Assembly (NCBI GenBank): GCA_019417145.1
Contig: DXVY01000020.1
Location: 1 to 15,881, forward strand
Direction: 5' to 3'
Source of the DNA: Clostridiales bacterium
GTDB lineage: Bacteria > Bacillota > Clostridia > Oscillospirales > Acutalibacteraceae
Length of the DNA stretch: 15,881 nucleotides
A program made the position numbers and the translations under genes. Below are positions 1 through 10,300 of the stretch, one piece after another. The notes beneath the pieces were generated by a model. That model was not told where the DNA came from. It saw only the letters and a list, made by a program, of their open reading frames with translations, and made no database searches. The stretch's first letter is position 1. Each line of letters begins with the position of its first letter.

Positions 1-919
1 CCACATGGGTCCTGATCGACCGGACGCGCCCTTGGACCTTACAGTACCGGAAGCAATGATAGACAAACCGGGGCCGGAACAGGTTGACGCCGCCGTCGTT
101 GATAAAACGGTCCCGCTGCACCTGCCCGTCCTCGCCGTCGCAGCCGGTGGAGCGCAGATCCAGGTCCGCGCGGTCCGCCTGTAGATTTTCGCTGTAGGTC
201 ACCGTGATCTCGCTGCCGGCGGGACAGTCGGTCTCCACCGAGACAAAGCCGGTCACATTCTCGCCGTTGTCATAGATACTGGTGTCGCCCTCCCGCCAAA
301 CCAGCCGGGGCTCCAGAACCGAGACCACCCGGTCGGCCGGACAGGTCTGGGGCACCAGACGGGTATTCTCTATATCGGTCACCCGCACCCGCTGGGTAAA
401 TTGAGGGGTGCGGCGGATATCTATGGTCTCGCCGTAATACAGATTGCTCTCCAGAATCCCCGACTCCCCGTACAGCTCCGAGCCGTCGGAACAGATGAAG
501 GTCTCTCCCCCGCGCTGCTCCACCCGCAGCGCATATAGGGCCTTCAGGCTGGCCCCGTAACTCTGCTCCCCCTCACAGGTGCGCCTTGTCTGCCGATACC
601 AACCGTTGCCCAGAAGGAGTTGCAGGGTATTTTCCCCCTTGCGCAGCAGATGGGTCACGGGAAAGGTCAGGTAGTGGATACGATAGCGCATCCGGTCGGC
701 AATGGGATACTGGAAGCCTGTGGTATCCCGGTAATGATAATCGGTCTGCGCCGGAAGAAACATATCCTCCGTCACCCTCTGGCCGTTGATGTACGCCTCA
801 AAATATCCCAGGCCGGTGACGGCCAGCTCGGCGTCCACAACATCCTCCAGGGTGAAACGGCGCAGGATGATCGGCGTTTCGTACTTTTCACACTCTATCC
901 ACTTGGCCCGCTCCAGCAT
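1..919 (-). CDS. Alpha-L-rhamnosidase, GH78 family, N-terminal part (cut by window edge)
   Basis: This reading frame is open from an ATG at 919 to the left edge (306 codons), so the C-terminal part, including the (alpha/alpha)6 catalytic barrel, is outside the window. What is visible matches the two beta domains that open GH78 enzymes. Residues about 4-170 resemble the Bac_rhamnosid_N domain: an AKWI opening, a GYFEAYINGQRV stretch (38-49), GENTLQLLLGNGWY (95-108) and a YYGETIDIR strand (161-169). Residues about 205-297 resemble the concanavalin-like domain: YDNGENVTGFV (216-226), PAGSEITVTYSE (233-244) and FRPRFVYHCFRY (281-292). The family releases terminal L-rhamnose from plant glycosides and polysaccharides. 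No signal peptide is present, so a cytoplasmic enzyme is expected. The start is fixed by GGGAG 9 nt upstream; two ATGs slightly further upstream are out of frame and end quickly. It has its own promoter downstream of the preceding gene's terminator. Confidence 0.86.
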   Translation of the reverse strand, partial: MLERAKWIECEKYETPIILRRFTLEDVVDAELAVTGLGYFEAYINGQRVTEDMFLPAQTDYHYRDTTGFQYPIADRMRYRIHYLTFPVTHLLRKGENTLQLLLGNGWYRQTRRTCEGEQSYGASLKALYALRVEQRGGETFICSDGSELYGESGILESNLYYGETIDIRRTPQFTQRVRVTDIENTRLVPQTCPADRVVSVLEPRLVWREGDTSIYDNGENVTGFVSVETDCPAGSEITVTYSENLQADRADLDLRSTGCDGEDGQVQRDRFINDGGVNLFRPRFVYHCFRYCKVQGRVRSIRTHV

Positions 920-928
920 TGCACCACG

Positions 929-933
929 CTCCC
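929..933 (-). promoter_or_regulatory. Ribosome binding site of the rhamnosidase gene
   Basis: GGGAG on the minus strand ends 9 nt before the ATG at 919. It decides the start among three closely spaced ATGs: the other two (at about 939 and 935) open frames that stop within a few dozen codons, while the ATG at 919 opens the GH78 frame. Confidence 0.6.
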
Positions 934-960
934 ATGCATTTGATTTCCAAATTTTGTTCT

Positions 961-989
961 ATTATAACAGCCCCGCCCCCACAAAGCAA
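961..989 (-). promoter_or_regulatory. Sigma-70 promoter with extended -10 for the rhamnosidase gene
   Basis: Reading on the minus strand there is TTGCTT (984-989), a 17-bp spacer and a perfect TATAAT (961-966). TG sits one base before the -10, giving TGTTATAAT. Transcription would start near 954, leaving a leader of about 35 nt before the ATG at 919. The spacer is a run of G and C (GGGGGCGGGG), unlike the AT-rich flanks. The promoter lies beyond the terminator of the giant surface-protein gene, so the rhamnosidase is read as an independent unit. Confidence 0.72.
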
Positions 990-1092
990 CCGAAGGATAC
1001 CGGTCAAAAGGGCTGCGCCATGCCGCGGGGCGGGCGCCGGGAAGACGCGTCCGGGCGGTTGGGCGCACCGACCTGGGACCCCTGCAAACGCT

Positions 1093-1140
1093 AAAAAATC
1101 CCTCCGGATACCCGCGCAAACACGGGTCTTCCGGAGGGAT
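1093..1140 (-). terminator. Intrinsic terminator of the giant surface-protein gene
   Basis: An 11-bp perfect stem, ATCCCTCCGGA (1098-1108) with TCCGGAGGGAT (1130-1140), is topped by a second 5-bp stem, ACCCG (1110-1114) with CGGGT (1123-1127), around an 8-nt loop. On the minus strand the stem is followed directly by TTTTTT (complement of 1093-1098). On the plus strand the stem is followed by a poor CTGTTTCT tract, so it acts mainly on leftward transcripts. It lies about 168 nt after the giant gene's stop codon. Confidence 0.9.
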
Positions 1141-1308
1141 CTGTTTCTAAGACGCCCGGGGCGGCGCCGCACTCAAAGCCAATCGAACCAAACGCCTATC
1201 CGACGGATACAATTCCTATGGCCCGCACGGCTTACCCGACCCGCCGCCTGTGGGACGTATAGGCGGCTCACAGGCCGGGGTATGACGCCGCAAGGGCAAA
1301 GAGCCGGA

Positions 1309-4300
1309 TCAGGAACGCTTTTTGCTCCGCTTCGCTCCAAACCCGCAGACCACCATGGCGCCGCCGGCAAAGGCCAGCAGGGCCAGGGCCGGAAGGGCGA
1401 CGCCGCTTTCTCCGGTTTTGGCCGGCGTATCGCTGGGCGGCTGAATCTGGCTGACCGTGTAGGAAATGGTAGCCTCCTGTCCGGCGCCGGTGACCAGGCG
1501 GAAGGTGTAGGTGCCGTTTTCGGTGGCCCGATAGGTGAAGGCGCCGGCCGGCAGCATTTCCTCTTTGCCGCCGTCCCTGGACACATACAGGCTCACGCCG
1601 GAGGCGTACTGCTCTAAGAGATCCACCGTCAGGGTGACGGCGCCGGTGGTGGGGCCGGCGGGCGTGGCGCTGATGCTCATGCCGGGCTTTGCCCCTTCCC
1701 GTTTTACCTGTATGGTCTGTTCCTCAGAGCGGTTGCCGGCCTCGTCTATGGCCGTGACGATTACGTCGTATTCTCCGTCGGGCAGGTCGGTGATGACGAA
1801 TTCCGCCTCGTCGGAGGTGTAGGACTGGCCGTCTATTACGTATTCCACCATCCGGATGCCCGCAGCCTCATCAGCCGCCTGTACGGAAACCGAAACCTTC
1901 TCATCGGTATTCCATTCCCCATCCTTGTCATAGGTGACCTCCAGGGTGGGGGCGTCCTTGTCAATGGTATGCACGGTCACGGACGAGGTGGCCTCCAGGC
2001 CCGCGCCGGTGACCAGACGGAAGGTGTATTCCCCGTTCTCCGAAACGGTGTAGCTCTCGGTGCCGGCCGGCAGCTCGGTTTCCGCGCCGCCGTCCTTGGA
2101 CACATACAGGGTTTGGCCGGAAGCATTGGCCTCATTCCGGGCAATCTGCAGTTCCACATCCTCGTTGGTCCATGCGGTGGCATTGCCGGTGACCGACAGG
2201 GAGGGCGCCACGGCGTCCTTCTTCACATGGACGGTTTCGGAGGTCTGGTTGCCGGACAAGTCGGTAGCCGTGACGACCACGTCATAGTCTCCGTCGGGCA
2301 GGTCGGTGATGGTAAAGCGCTCTTCCCCGGCGGTATACTGCTGTCCGTCTACCGTGTAGGTGATGGACTGGATGCCGGCCAGGGCATCGCTTACCGCAAC
2401 CTGGATGGCTGCGCCGGAATCGGTGGTCCATTCCCCGGCCATGTCGTAGGCAGCTTCAATGACCGGGCCGCTGGCGTCGGTTATGATGCCGTCGCTGCTC
2501 AGCAGGGTGGTGTGGCCGGCCTCGTCGGCAATCCGGGCGTAGACCACGAATTTGTCATCCGGCTCCACCGAGAAGGCATCCCCCTCGGTCCACTCGGCTT
2601 CGGCCAGTTCGGCCTCGGTCCGGGCGGCGTCGGATTTCACATAGGCGATGGAGCCGACGCCGCTGGTGGCGTCTTCGCCGGTGATGTCCACGTCCACCGT
2701 CTCCTTGAAGAACAAACCGAAGGTGATGGTGTTAAGGAATTCCTTCCAGCCGTTCTCCTCAATGGTAATCTGGCCGGTGGGGGCGGTGGTATCCACCGAC
2801 AGCTCCAGGGGCTCGTGGAGGAAGGTGGTCTCCACCTCTTTGCCGTCCACAATCTTCATCAGCTTGAAGGTGACCTTTTGGGCCTCGCCTTCCTTGATGA
2901 CGTAGGAGGTATCCCACTTCTCGCCGTCCCAGATGGCTTCGTAGTCCCCCGCCGGGCGGATGACCACGTCGCCGGTGTACCAGTCGCCGTTCTTCTCGCC
3001 GGTTACGGTGTAATCGGCTTCGGTGACCACATTTTCCGACCACCCGGCGTAGAGGTGCAGGGTTTCGGTGCGGCCGGTGGAGAAATCATACCGGTCTTCC
3101 TCTTTGCAGTCCTCGTCGGTGTACCAACCGGTGAAGGTGTAGCCGGTGCGCTGGGGTTCGGTTTCCGGCTGGGTGGCCGTCTCCATGTAGCCCACGTTCT
3201 GCATATCCGGCAGGTCGGTGACCGCGTCGTCGGTGTTCTTGTCGAAGAGGACGGCGTAGAGGGGATAGGTGGTGAAGCTGGCCGTGCTGGCGAAGCTCTC
3301 GGGTACGCCCTCCGCCGCGGCCATGCGCATTTCAAAGGTGTATTCGGTGTTGGGGCTTAAATCCCCGAATGCAGGAGAGGACTGCCAGGCCGTCCACTCG
3401 CCCGTCTCGGCGTCGATGAGGCGGCGGTACTGGGCGCCCTCCACCGTTTGCAGGGTGATGGCCCGGGAGGTTTTGGATTCCATCTCCGGCTGGTCAGGGG
3501 TGGCGAACCGGGTGGTGACCTGGATGCTCTTGACGACGCCGCTGTCCCCTACGATATTGTACGCTGCCAGCTGGATGTCGTACTGGGCGGCGGGATCCAG
3601 GCCGTCGATGGTCAGCCGGATGTCCTTGGCTTCCTCAGCATCGGTGTAGGTCTTGGCGGTCTTCCAATCCTCTTCGCCGGCCTTCCGGTACATGACCTTG
3701 ACCTCTTTGAAGTAATCGTCCTTCTGGAAGGCCACCGAGCCGGTGATGTCCACCTCGTCGGCCGCCAGGCTGCCGGCGTCGTAATCCAGCTGCATTTCGG
3801 GGGCGGGGAGCTGGTCGTCGATAAGGACGTCTTCGCTGTAGACTATGCTGGTGTTGCCGGCCTGGTCGATGGCGGTCACTGTGAGGATGCCCTCATAGGA
3901 CTTGGTGATCATGCCGGTATAGGTGCCGTCGCCGTTGTCGGCAAGGACGTAGGAATCTCCGTCGGCCGTGGAGACGGTCACCGACTGGATGCCGCTGGTG
4001 GCGTCTGCCGCTGTCACCGTGACCTTCATCTGCTTGTTGGTAGCGGCGGTGAAGGAGCGGAAGAAGCGGGCAAAGGCGTTGTCGTTCACAAGGGGCAGGT
4101 CGGTTTCCTCGAGAAGGATATCCTGGCTCAGCTGGGGAACCGTGCGGTCTACCCGAACCACGGCCGGGTTGGCCGTAATCCTGGCGCCGGAGGTATCGGT
4201 GACCCGGGCACGCAGGTCGTAGACCTTATCCTCCGAGAGATCCAGAATGACGGGGGATGCGGCGGCCTTCTGCCAGGTGATGCCGCCGTCCAGGGAGTAC

Positions 4301-7300
4301 TCCAGGCTTTCGGCGGTGAAGCCCTCCAGGTTCTCGGCCGAAACGGTGGCCTGGGGCTGGTCGGTTTGGGCATTGACCCAGCTGTTGTAGTCGGCCGTGG
4401 GAGGCAGGATGGCCACCGTGCCGGCGGTGCGCTGGTTATTCTGAATCAGCAGGGTGTAGGTCTCGCTGCCGGCGCCCTCGCCGGTGGGCTGCACCTCCAC
4501 CGTTATCTTGTTTTCCGCCCCCGGGACGGCCTCCCCGTTCAGGGAGGTGTAAGCCAGGGGTACCGTGGCGGCGGCCGTGCCGGTGCCGGTGCCGAGAATC
4601 TGGCCCTTGCTGTCCCGGATGGTCACGGCGGCGTCGCCGCCCTTGGCGACGGCGGTGATGTTGGTGGTGGTCTTGTTCTCGGCCTGGAGATTGTACTCCA
4701 TCTGGTCGGCGTCAAAGCTGAAGCCGATGCCGCTGGCCTTCAGGTCGGCCAGGTGGCCGTCCATGGTGTCGGCCGACGCGGCAAACCGGGTGACCTCCAC
4801 CGAGCTTCCCGGCTGACTGAAGGCAACCGTGGCGGTGACCATGCCTTCGGGGCCGAACTGGAGCAGCTCCTCGGCGTTGGTGGCCAGATACTTGGATTCG
4901 ATGATGCTGCCGGAGGCATTCAGCAGGTTGACCACCACGTTCTGGTCGTGTACCTCCTGCATGGTCAGGTTCTGCAGGGTGATGTCGGCGGTGGTAACCT
5001 CTCCGTTGGTCAGCTCGGCGCTGGTCTTGAAGCTCTGGCCGTCCATATCCTTCTGCAGGCTGTAAAGCTGCTGCAGGCTTTCGTTGTTGACGGTGTTGTA
5101 CTCGGCTACTTCTACTTCCTGCTCCCCGTCCACAATCCAGGCCTTGATATAAACCGGTATGCCCGATTCGGGGATTTCGTCGTAGCCCAGGGACTGGATG
5201 TGGTCCTTGATGTTAAAGCTGAACTTGTGCACATAGGCGCCCTCGTCCACAGCCTGTAACTGGTCGTCGCTGCTTAAGGTGACGACATCCAGCAGGGTTT
5301 CCTGGTAGTCGCTGTCGGCGTAGACACCCAGCTTGATATTCCGGCTGCTGCCCGCAAGCTCTACCTCCGAGTCATTGTAGAGGGTCACGGTGAAGTCGCG
5401 GATACCATCGGCCTCCTTGGTGACCGTCACGGCGGATATACCCACGTCCGGGATGGCCAGATGGAGGGTGTCGCTGACCGTCTTCTGGCTGCCGTCGGTG
5501 AAGTGGGCCGTGATGGTATAGGTGGGATTTACCACCTGGGTCTCAGGCACCTGGTAGTCGGCCGTGACCTGTACATTCTGGCCCGGCTGGAGCCGGATCT
5601 GGGAGGAATCAAAGGTGGTGGTCTGGCCGTCCAGGTCCACCGTGATGCCGTCGATAAACTGGATGCCGTCGTTCTGTATCGTGAACTCCACAGGCAGGGA
5701 CAGGCCCTTGACCATGTTTTTCAGTTCGGTGTCCACGGTGGGAATCGAGAGGGCGTTTTCGTAGGTTTCGGTGGCGGTGTACATGCCGCTGACCGTCTCG
5801 GGCACCAGCAGGGGTGTCTCGGTGTAAATGATGTCGCCGTTTTCGTCCACTTCGCCGGTGGGTTCTTTGGTCACCTCGCCGGAATCCAGCATCTCGCCGG
5901 TGGCCTTGGTGCCCAGGATGACGGCCTTGACCGTGTTGCCGCCGGCCGCATAGGCGTCAAAGTGGTCGATCTGCGCCCCGTCGGCCATTTGGGCTACGTC
6001 GATGACCGCGCTGGCGTGCACCTGGTCGCCGTCCTGCACGAAGCGGACGGCCTGCAGCAGGCCGGAATCGGTGGCGTTTTCGCTGTACTCCAGGTTGTCG
6101 CCGGCGGTGGCGGCCCAAATCAGGGAGAGGTTTTCCAGCGCCCCGTCGGCCGAACGCACAAAGCGGAAATTGGAATCCACGGCCACGTTCTGGCCGCCCG
6201 AGGCGGTGGCCAGGCTGTCCACAAAGCCCACGTCGGCGGTGCGGATATTGCCCAGTCCGTCTACCACGGCCAGGCGGATGTCGCTGACCGTTTTCAGGTC
6301 GCCGGTTTCATCCGAGCCGGTGGTGGAAACGTTGTACCAGCCCAGGACGAAGTATTCGCTCCCATCCAGCTGGACGGTGGTGATCTGGGGATTCTCGTCC
6401 AGCTCGTTGTCGCTGGTGATCTGCTGGTTCTTGTGGACCGTGCCGGTGTCGGTATCCACCACCGCGTAGACGATTTCGTATTCCTCGGTGGTGAGCTGTT
6501 CGCTCCGGTCGTCGGCAAGGCCCACGGCCGCGTCGGCCTGACCCTTATTCAGGGTATAGGTGATGGCCGCAGTGCCGTCCTCCAGCATGGCGGCCTGCAG
6601 GCCCATAACATTGCCGGAGGTGCCGTTGTACAGGGTGTCCGGCTCGCTCCAGACCCCGTCCTTATACACCCGGTAGAGGATGGTGTCCGAGCCGGTGAAG
6701 TCGGTCACATTGTTCTGGTTGGTCACATAGACGCTCCGCCAGGCCACAAAGATCCGGTCGCCGTTTACGGCTACAACCGGGGCCATGTCCGGGGTGCTGT
6801 TTTCGGTGAGCCGCTCGGCGGTCCACTGGCCGTTCTCCATGCGGCTGACCATGATTTCGGTGCCGTTGGCCATGAGGGCCTGCTCGGCTTCGGTGAGGGC
6901 GTCGCCGGCGTCCTTATCCAGGCCGCTCTGCTGCTGTACCCAGACGGCCGCGCCCTTATCCTTTGTGCCGGCAAACTGGAGGCTGCTGTCGCCAAAGCCC
7001 TCGGTATCCACCGGGATGGCGCCCTGGTCGGCATAGCCGCTGCCCGAGCGGACCGCCCAACTGGCCGCCGTATCCTCCACGTTTTCACTGTCTCCATCCG
7101 ACAGGTAGACAAACAGGCTGCCTTCCTCTGCCAGCTGGGGATTGGCATAAGGGTAGGCGTTGGTCTGGAGCTCCTTGGGAGCGCCGTTTTCCGGATCCAG
7201 GGAGAAGGGCTGGATGCCGCCGCCGCTGTTCCAGCTGCGGGGGAACTTGCTGAGGTAATCCCTGGATTCCATCCGGGCTGCGGAGGAAACCTCCTCCACC

Positions 7301-10300
7301 ATGGGATGGGCGGCGATGTAGGTATCGATGGCCAAATCGATGTTGTTTTGGTCGATGCGGCCGCCGGTGGTCTTCTCCCAATAGTCGTATATCTTTTCCC
7401 AGTTGTTGTACAGCCAGGTCTTGGTATAGGTGTAGGAGGTCAGAATCTTCTCGTAGCTGATAAACAGGAACCGGGCGTAGAACTTGATGCCTACCCGGCC
7501 TTCCAGGGTCAGGCTCTGGCCGTTGAGTCTCCGCTGGCTCTCGTCGGCCAGATACTCCCGGTTGAGCCAGGTGTTCCGGCTGTCCAGGGCAATCTGCCCG
7601 AAGACGCCGAACTTAAAGGCCAGAACCGAGTAATCAAAACCCAATCCGCCGAAGGCGTTGAGATAGGCGTAGATGCGCAGGGTGGTCAGATAGTCGGTGA
7701 CGTACTCGTCGTCCACGCTCTCGTCCCAGGCCTGGAGGACGCCGTCGTAGGTCTGCTCTTCATACAGGGCCTTGACGCCGAAGTCCACGGCCACCGCCGC
7801 GCCCAGGCCCAACTCGGCCGTGACGGGGACGGGGCCGACCCAGGAGTTGAAGTTCCACTGGTAACCGAAGCCGCCGCCGGCCGTAAACCCGCCGGTGTGG
7901 ACCACGCTCTCCCAGCGGCTCTCCTCGTAGTCGTAGACCACCTGGCCCTCGTAATAGCCGGACAGCTCGTAATACAGCTCGCCGGCGCCGTACTTGGCCC
8001 GTTTTTTCATCTTGGTGTCCAGGGGGTCGTCGGCCAGGTACTCATCCTTGAGCATGGCCAGCTTGTCGGTGGGAGAGGGGTCGGTGTTGACCTCCTCCCG
8101 CTCGGCCGTCATGTAAAGGCCGGTGGTTTCGCCGCCGTCCATATTGCCGTAGCCCGCCTTGATAAGGACGTTGTAGACGGTGGGGTCCTGGGTGGCGGCA
8201 ATCTGCATGGTGAAGATGGGGGTGGAGAAGCTGGTGGCCTCCAGGGCGCCCAGTCCGGCGCCGATAAAGGCGTCGCCCAAATCCATGGAGCCGCCGTCCA
8301 CCGTCATGGAATCCTTGATGGTGGCGATGATGGAAACCGTGCCGCTGTCCGGGTCAATTACGCTTTCGGTGCCCAGCATATTGATGACCCGGAAGGGCAG
8401 GCTGAAGGTTTTGTAGAGGGTGTTCTCATCCTTATTCAGCTGCATGGAGAGGCCCCGGCTATACTTCTGCTGCATCCACAGGGTGGATTCGTTGAACACC
8501 TGGGTGTTCTGGGTCACCGTGATGGTGCTGAAGGGGTACTTGAAGGTCCTAAAGGTTTGGCCGGTGGGCACCACGCCGTATTCGTCCACCAGCTTGAGGC
8601 TGGCGTCGGCCAGGTCTTCCTCCTCCATGCCCCACCACATGACCGTGGTCTCCAGGGCGGTGTCGGGGAAATCGGTGTTGGGACCTATCTTCTTGTTGTA
8701 CTTGCGCACGTCGATTTCCTTGGCGCCGGCGTAGTTGTCCCGATGGACCTGCCGGGCGATAAAGGGCTCGGCCTTTCCGTCGGTCTGGTCCAGGGTGACC
8801 ACCATATCGGCCGACTTGACCAGGTCGTCGGTGCCCAGGTTGCCGCTCTGCTTTAACAGCAGGGGATAGTAATCGGTGCCCTCGGGCAGGACTTCAAACA
8901 TGAAGTCCAGGTTGTCGGTGGGATAGAGCTCGGCGGACGGGGCATCCACCCCGTCGATCCAGAAGGTGGTCACGTCCAGGGAAATATCCAGTTTGCCGTC
9001 GGTGCCCACATCCACGGTGGTGCCGTCCATGTCGGTGGTGGAGGCGTCGCAGTACTGGTTGTTCTTATACACGCCGCCCCGGTAGGTCACGCTGCCGGTG
9101 TAGGGCGTGCCGTCGGGCTGCCGCAGGTAGAAGACCACATGGGCCGGCTGGCGCAGCTTGACGTTGTTGATGGGGTAGAGGCCGACGTCGGTGACGTCCA
9201 CCTCACCCGACTGGAGGGAGCTGCCCGCAACGGTGCCCATATAGACCTCGCTGTTGTAGGTGGACTTGAACCGGACGTCTCCCACGATGCCCTTTTCCTC
9301 ATAGATGGCCAGGGCGCCGTTTGCATCGGTCTGCACCGCCTTTTCCACCGTCTGGCCGCCCTTGTCGTAGGTAGTATAGGTCACGTCGGTGGTCGTCTTG
9401 GGGGAGGCCTGGAAGATGTACAGCTTATCCCGCAGGGTCTCCACCGTCACCTCCAGGGTGTCGGTCATGCCGGTGGCGGCATGGGTGGCCCGGATGGTGG
9501 TGGTACCGTTATCGCGGCCCGAGAGGATGAATTCCTCCGAGGGGCGGTAGGTGGTATAGCTGAAGTTCTCGATATTGTCGTACCGGCCGCCCTGGGAGTA
9601 GTTGACGCTGGCGATGCTGCTGTTTTCCACGGCCCAGCTGATTTTGTCGGTGACCTGCTTCCAGGTGTAGGCGCCGTAGTTGATGCTGATGGCTTTGCGC
9701 AGGGTGATGTTCCGGTTTAAGGCCAGAATCTCGGCGCTGGACATACCGCTGATGCCCTGGATATTGCTCAGCAGGAGGCTGTCGGTGGACTGGCCGTCCA
9801 CCATGATCTCCAAAGCGTCGGCATTGTATACATAGAAGGGGAAGGAGTCGTAAGACCAGGTGGATTCGTTTTTATTCTTGGCCTTGATATTGACGGTGTA
9901 AACGTCGCTTAAGGTGCCGTCGGTCACGTCCGCCAGGGGCACCACGCAGGTGCCGCTGTAGGAATTGTCCCCGTTATCGGTCACCGGGGCGGAAAACTGC
10001 CCGTCGGCAAAGGTGACTACCGTGCTGTCGATAACCGTATCGTTGCGGCTGACCTTCAGCTCAAACTGGCCTTCATTCAGGCTGTCGAAATGTTCCACCC
10101 GCCATTCGAAGGCCACCTGGCCGGCCGTATCCAGCAGATAGTCGTTGGTCAGACGGTCCAGCCGCACCACGGCGGCGGGGGAGTTGACCAGGATGTAGGC
10201 GTAGGCCGTGAGGATGGAGTCGTTCTCGGGATGCTTTACCTCCACCTTGACCGTGTAGCTGGGTACGCCGCCCACCGAAATGCTTCCCACCATATCCGCC

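Larger units (their letters stand above)
920..1308. other. Intergenic region between giant surface-protein gene and rhamnosidase gene
   Basis: This 389-bp stretch has no gene that I can support. It holds, in order along the minus strand, an untranslated 3' tail of about 168 nt after the giant gene's stop (1141-1308), the intrinsic terminator at 1093-1140, a spacer of about 100 bp, and the rhamnosidase promoter and leader (920-989). The 3' tail contains CCGCCT (1244-1249) facing AGGCGG (1261-1266), and alternatively CCTGTG (1247-1252) facing CACAGG (1269-1274). These two hairpins exclude one another. Short open frames here on both strands lack a ribosome binding site and run into the neighbouring genes in the wrong frame. 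Confidence 0.7.

Noticed and set aside
888..1172. Minus-strand open frames starting at 1172 and 1119
   Set aside because: They cross the terminator and promoter, have Arg/Gly/Pro-rich composition, and overlap the rhamnosidase start in another frame.
919..1617. Plus-strand open frame of 232 codons over the intergenic gap and the giant gene's end
   Set aside because: It has no ribosome binding site, overlaps the giant gene antisense and reads through the intrinsic terminator; its composition is not protein-like.
1960..7140. Sialidase or other glycosidase activity in the propeller-like part of the giant protein
   Set aside because: Trp-containing strand repeats are present, but I could not identify a catalytic set of residues or true Asp-box motifs, so only a propeller-like fold is suggested.
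5461..8856. Open frame of 1131 codons on the plus strand, and similar long ones at 3448-5259, 10090-11823 and 1969-3360
   Set aside because: They lie opposite the giant gene with the same codon boundaries. In this frame stops arise only where the sense gene uses TTA, CTA or TCA, which a GC-rich gene rarely uses. The products are low-complexity Gly/Val/His-rich, and the real protein on the other strand has clear domains, a ribosome binding site, a signal peptide and a sorting tail.
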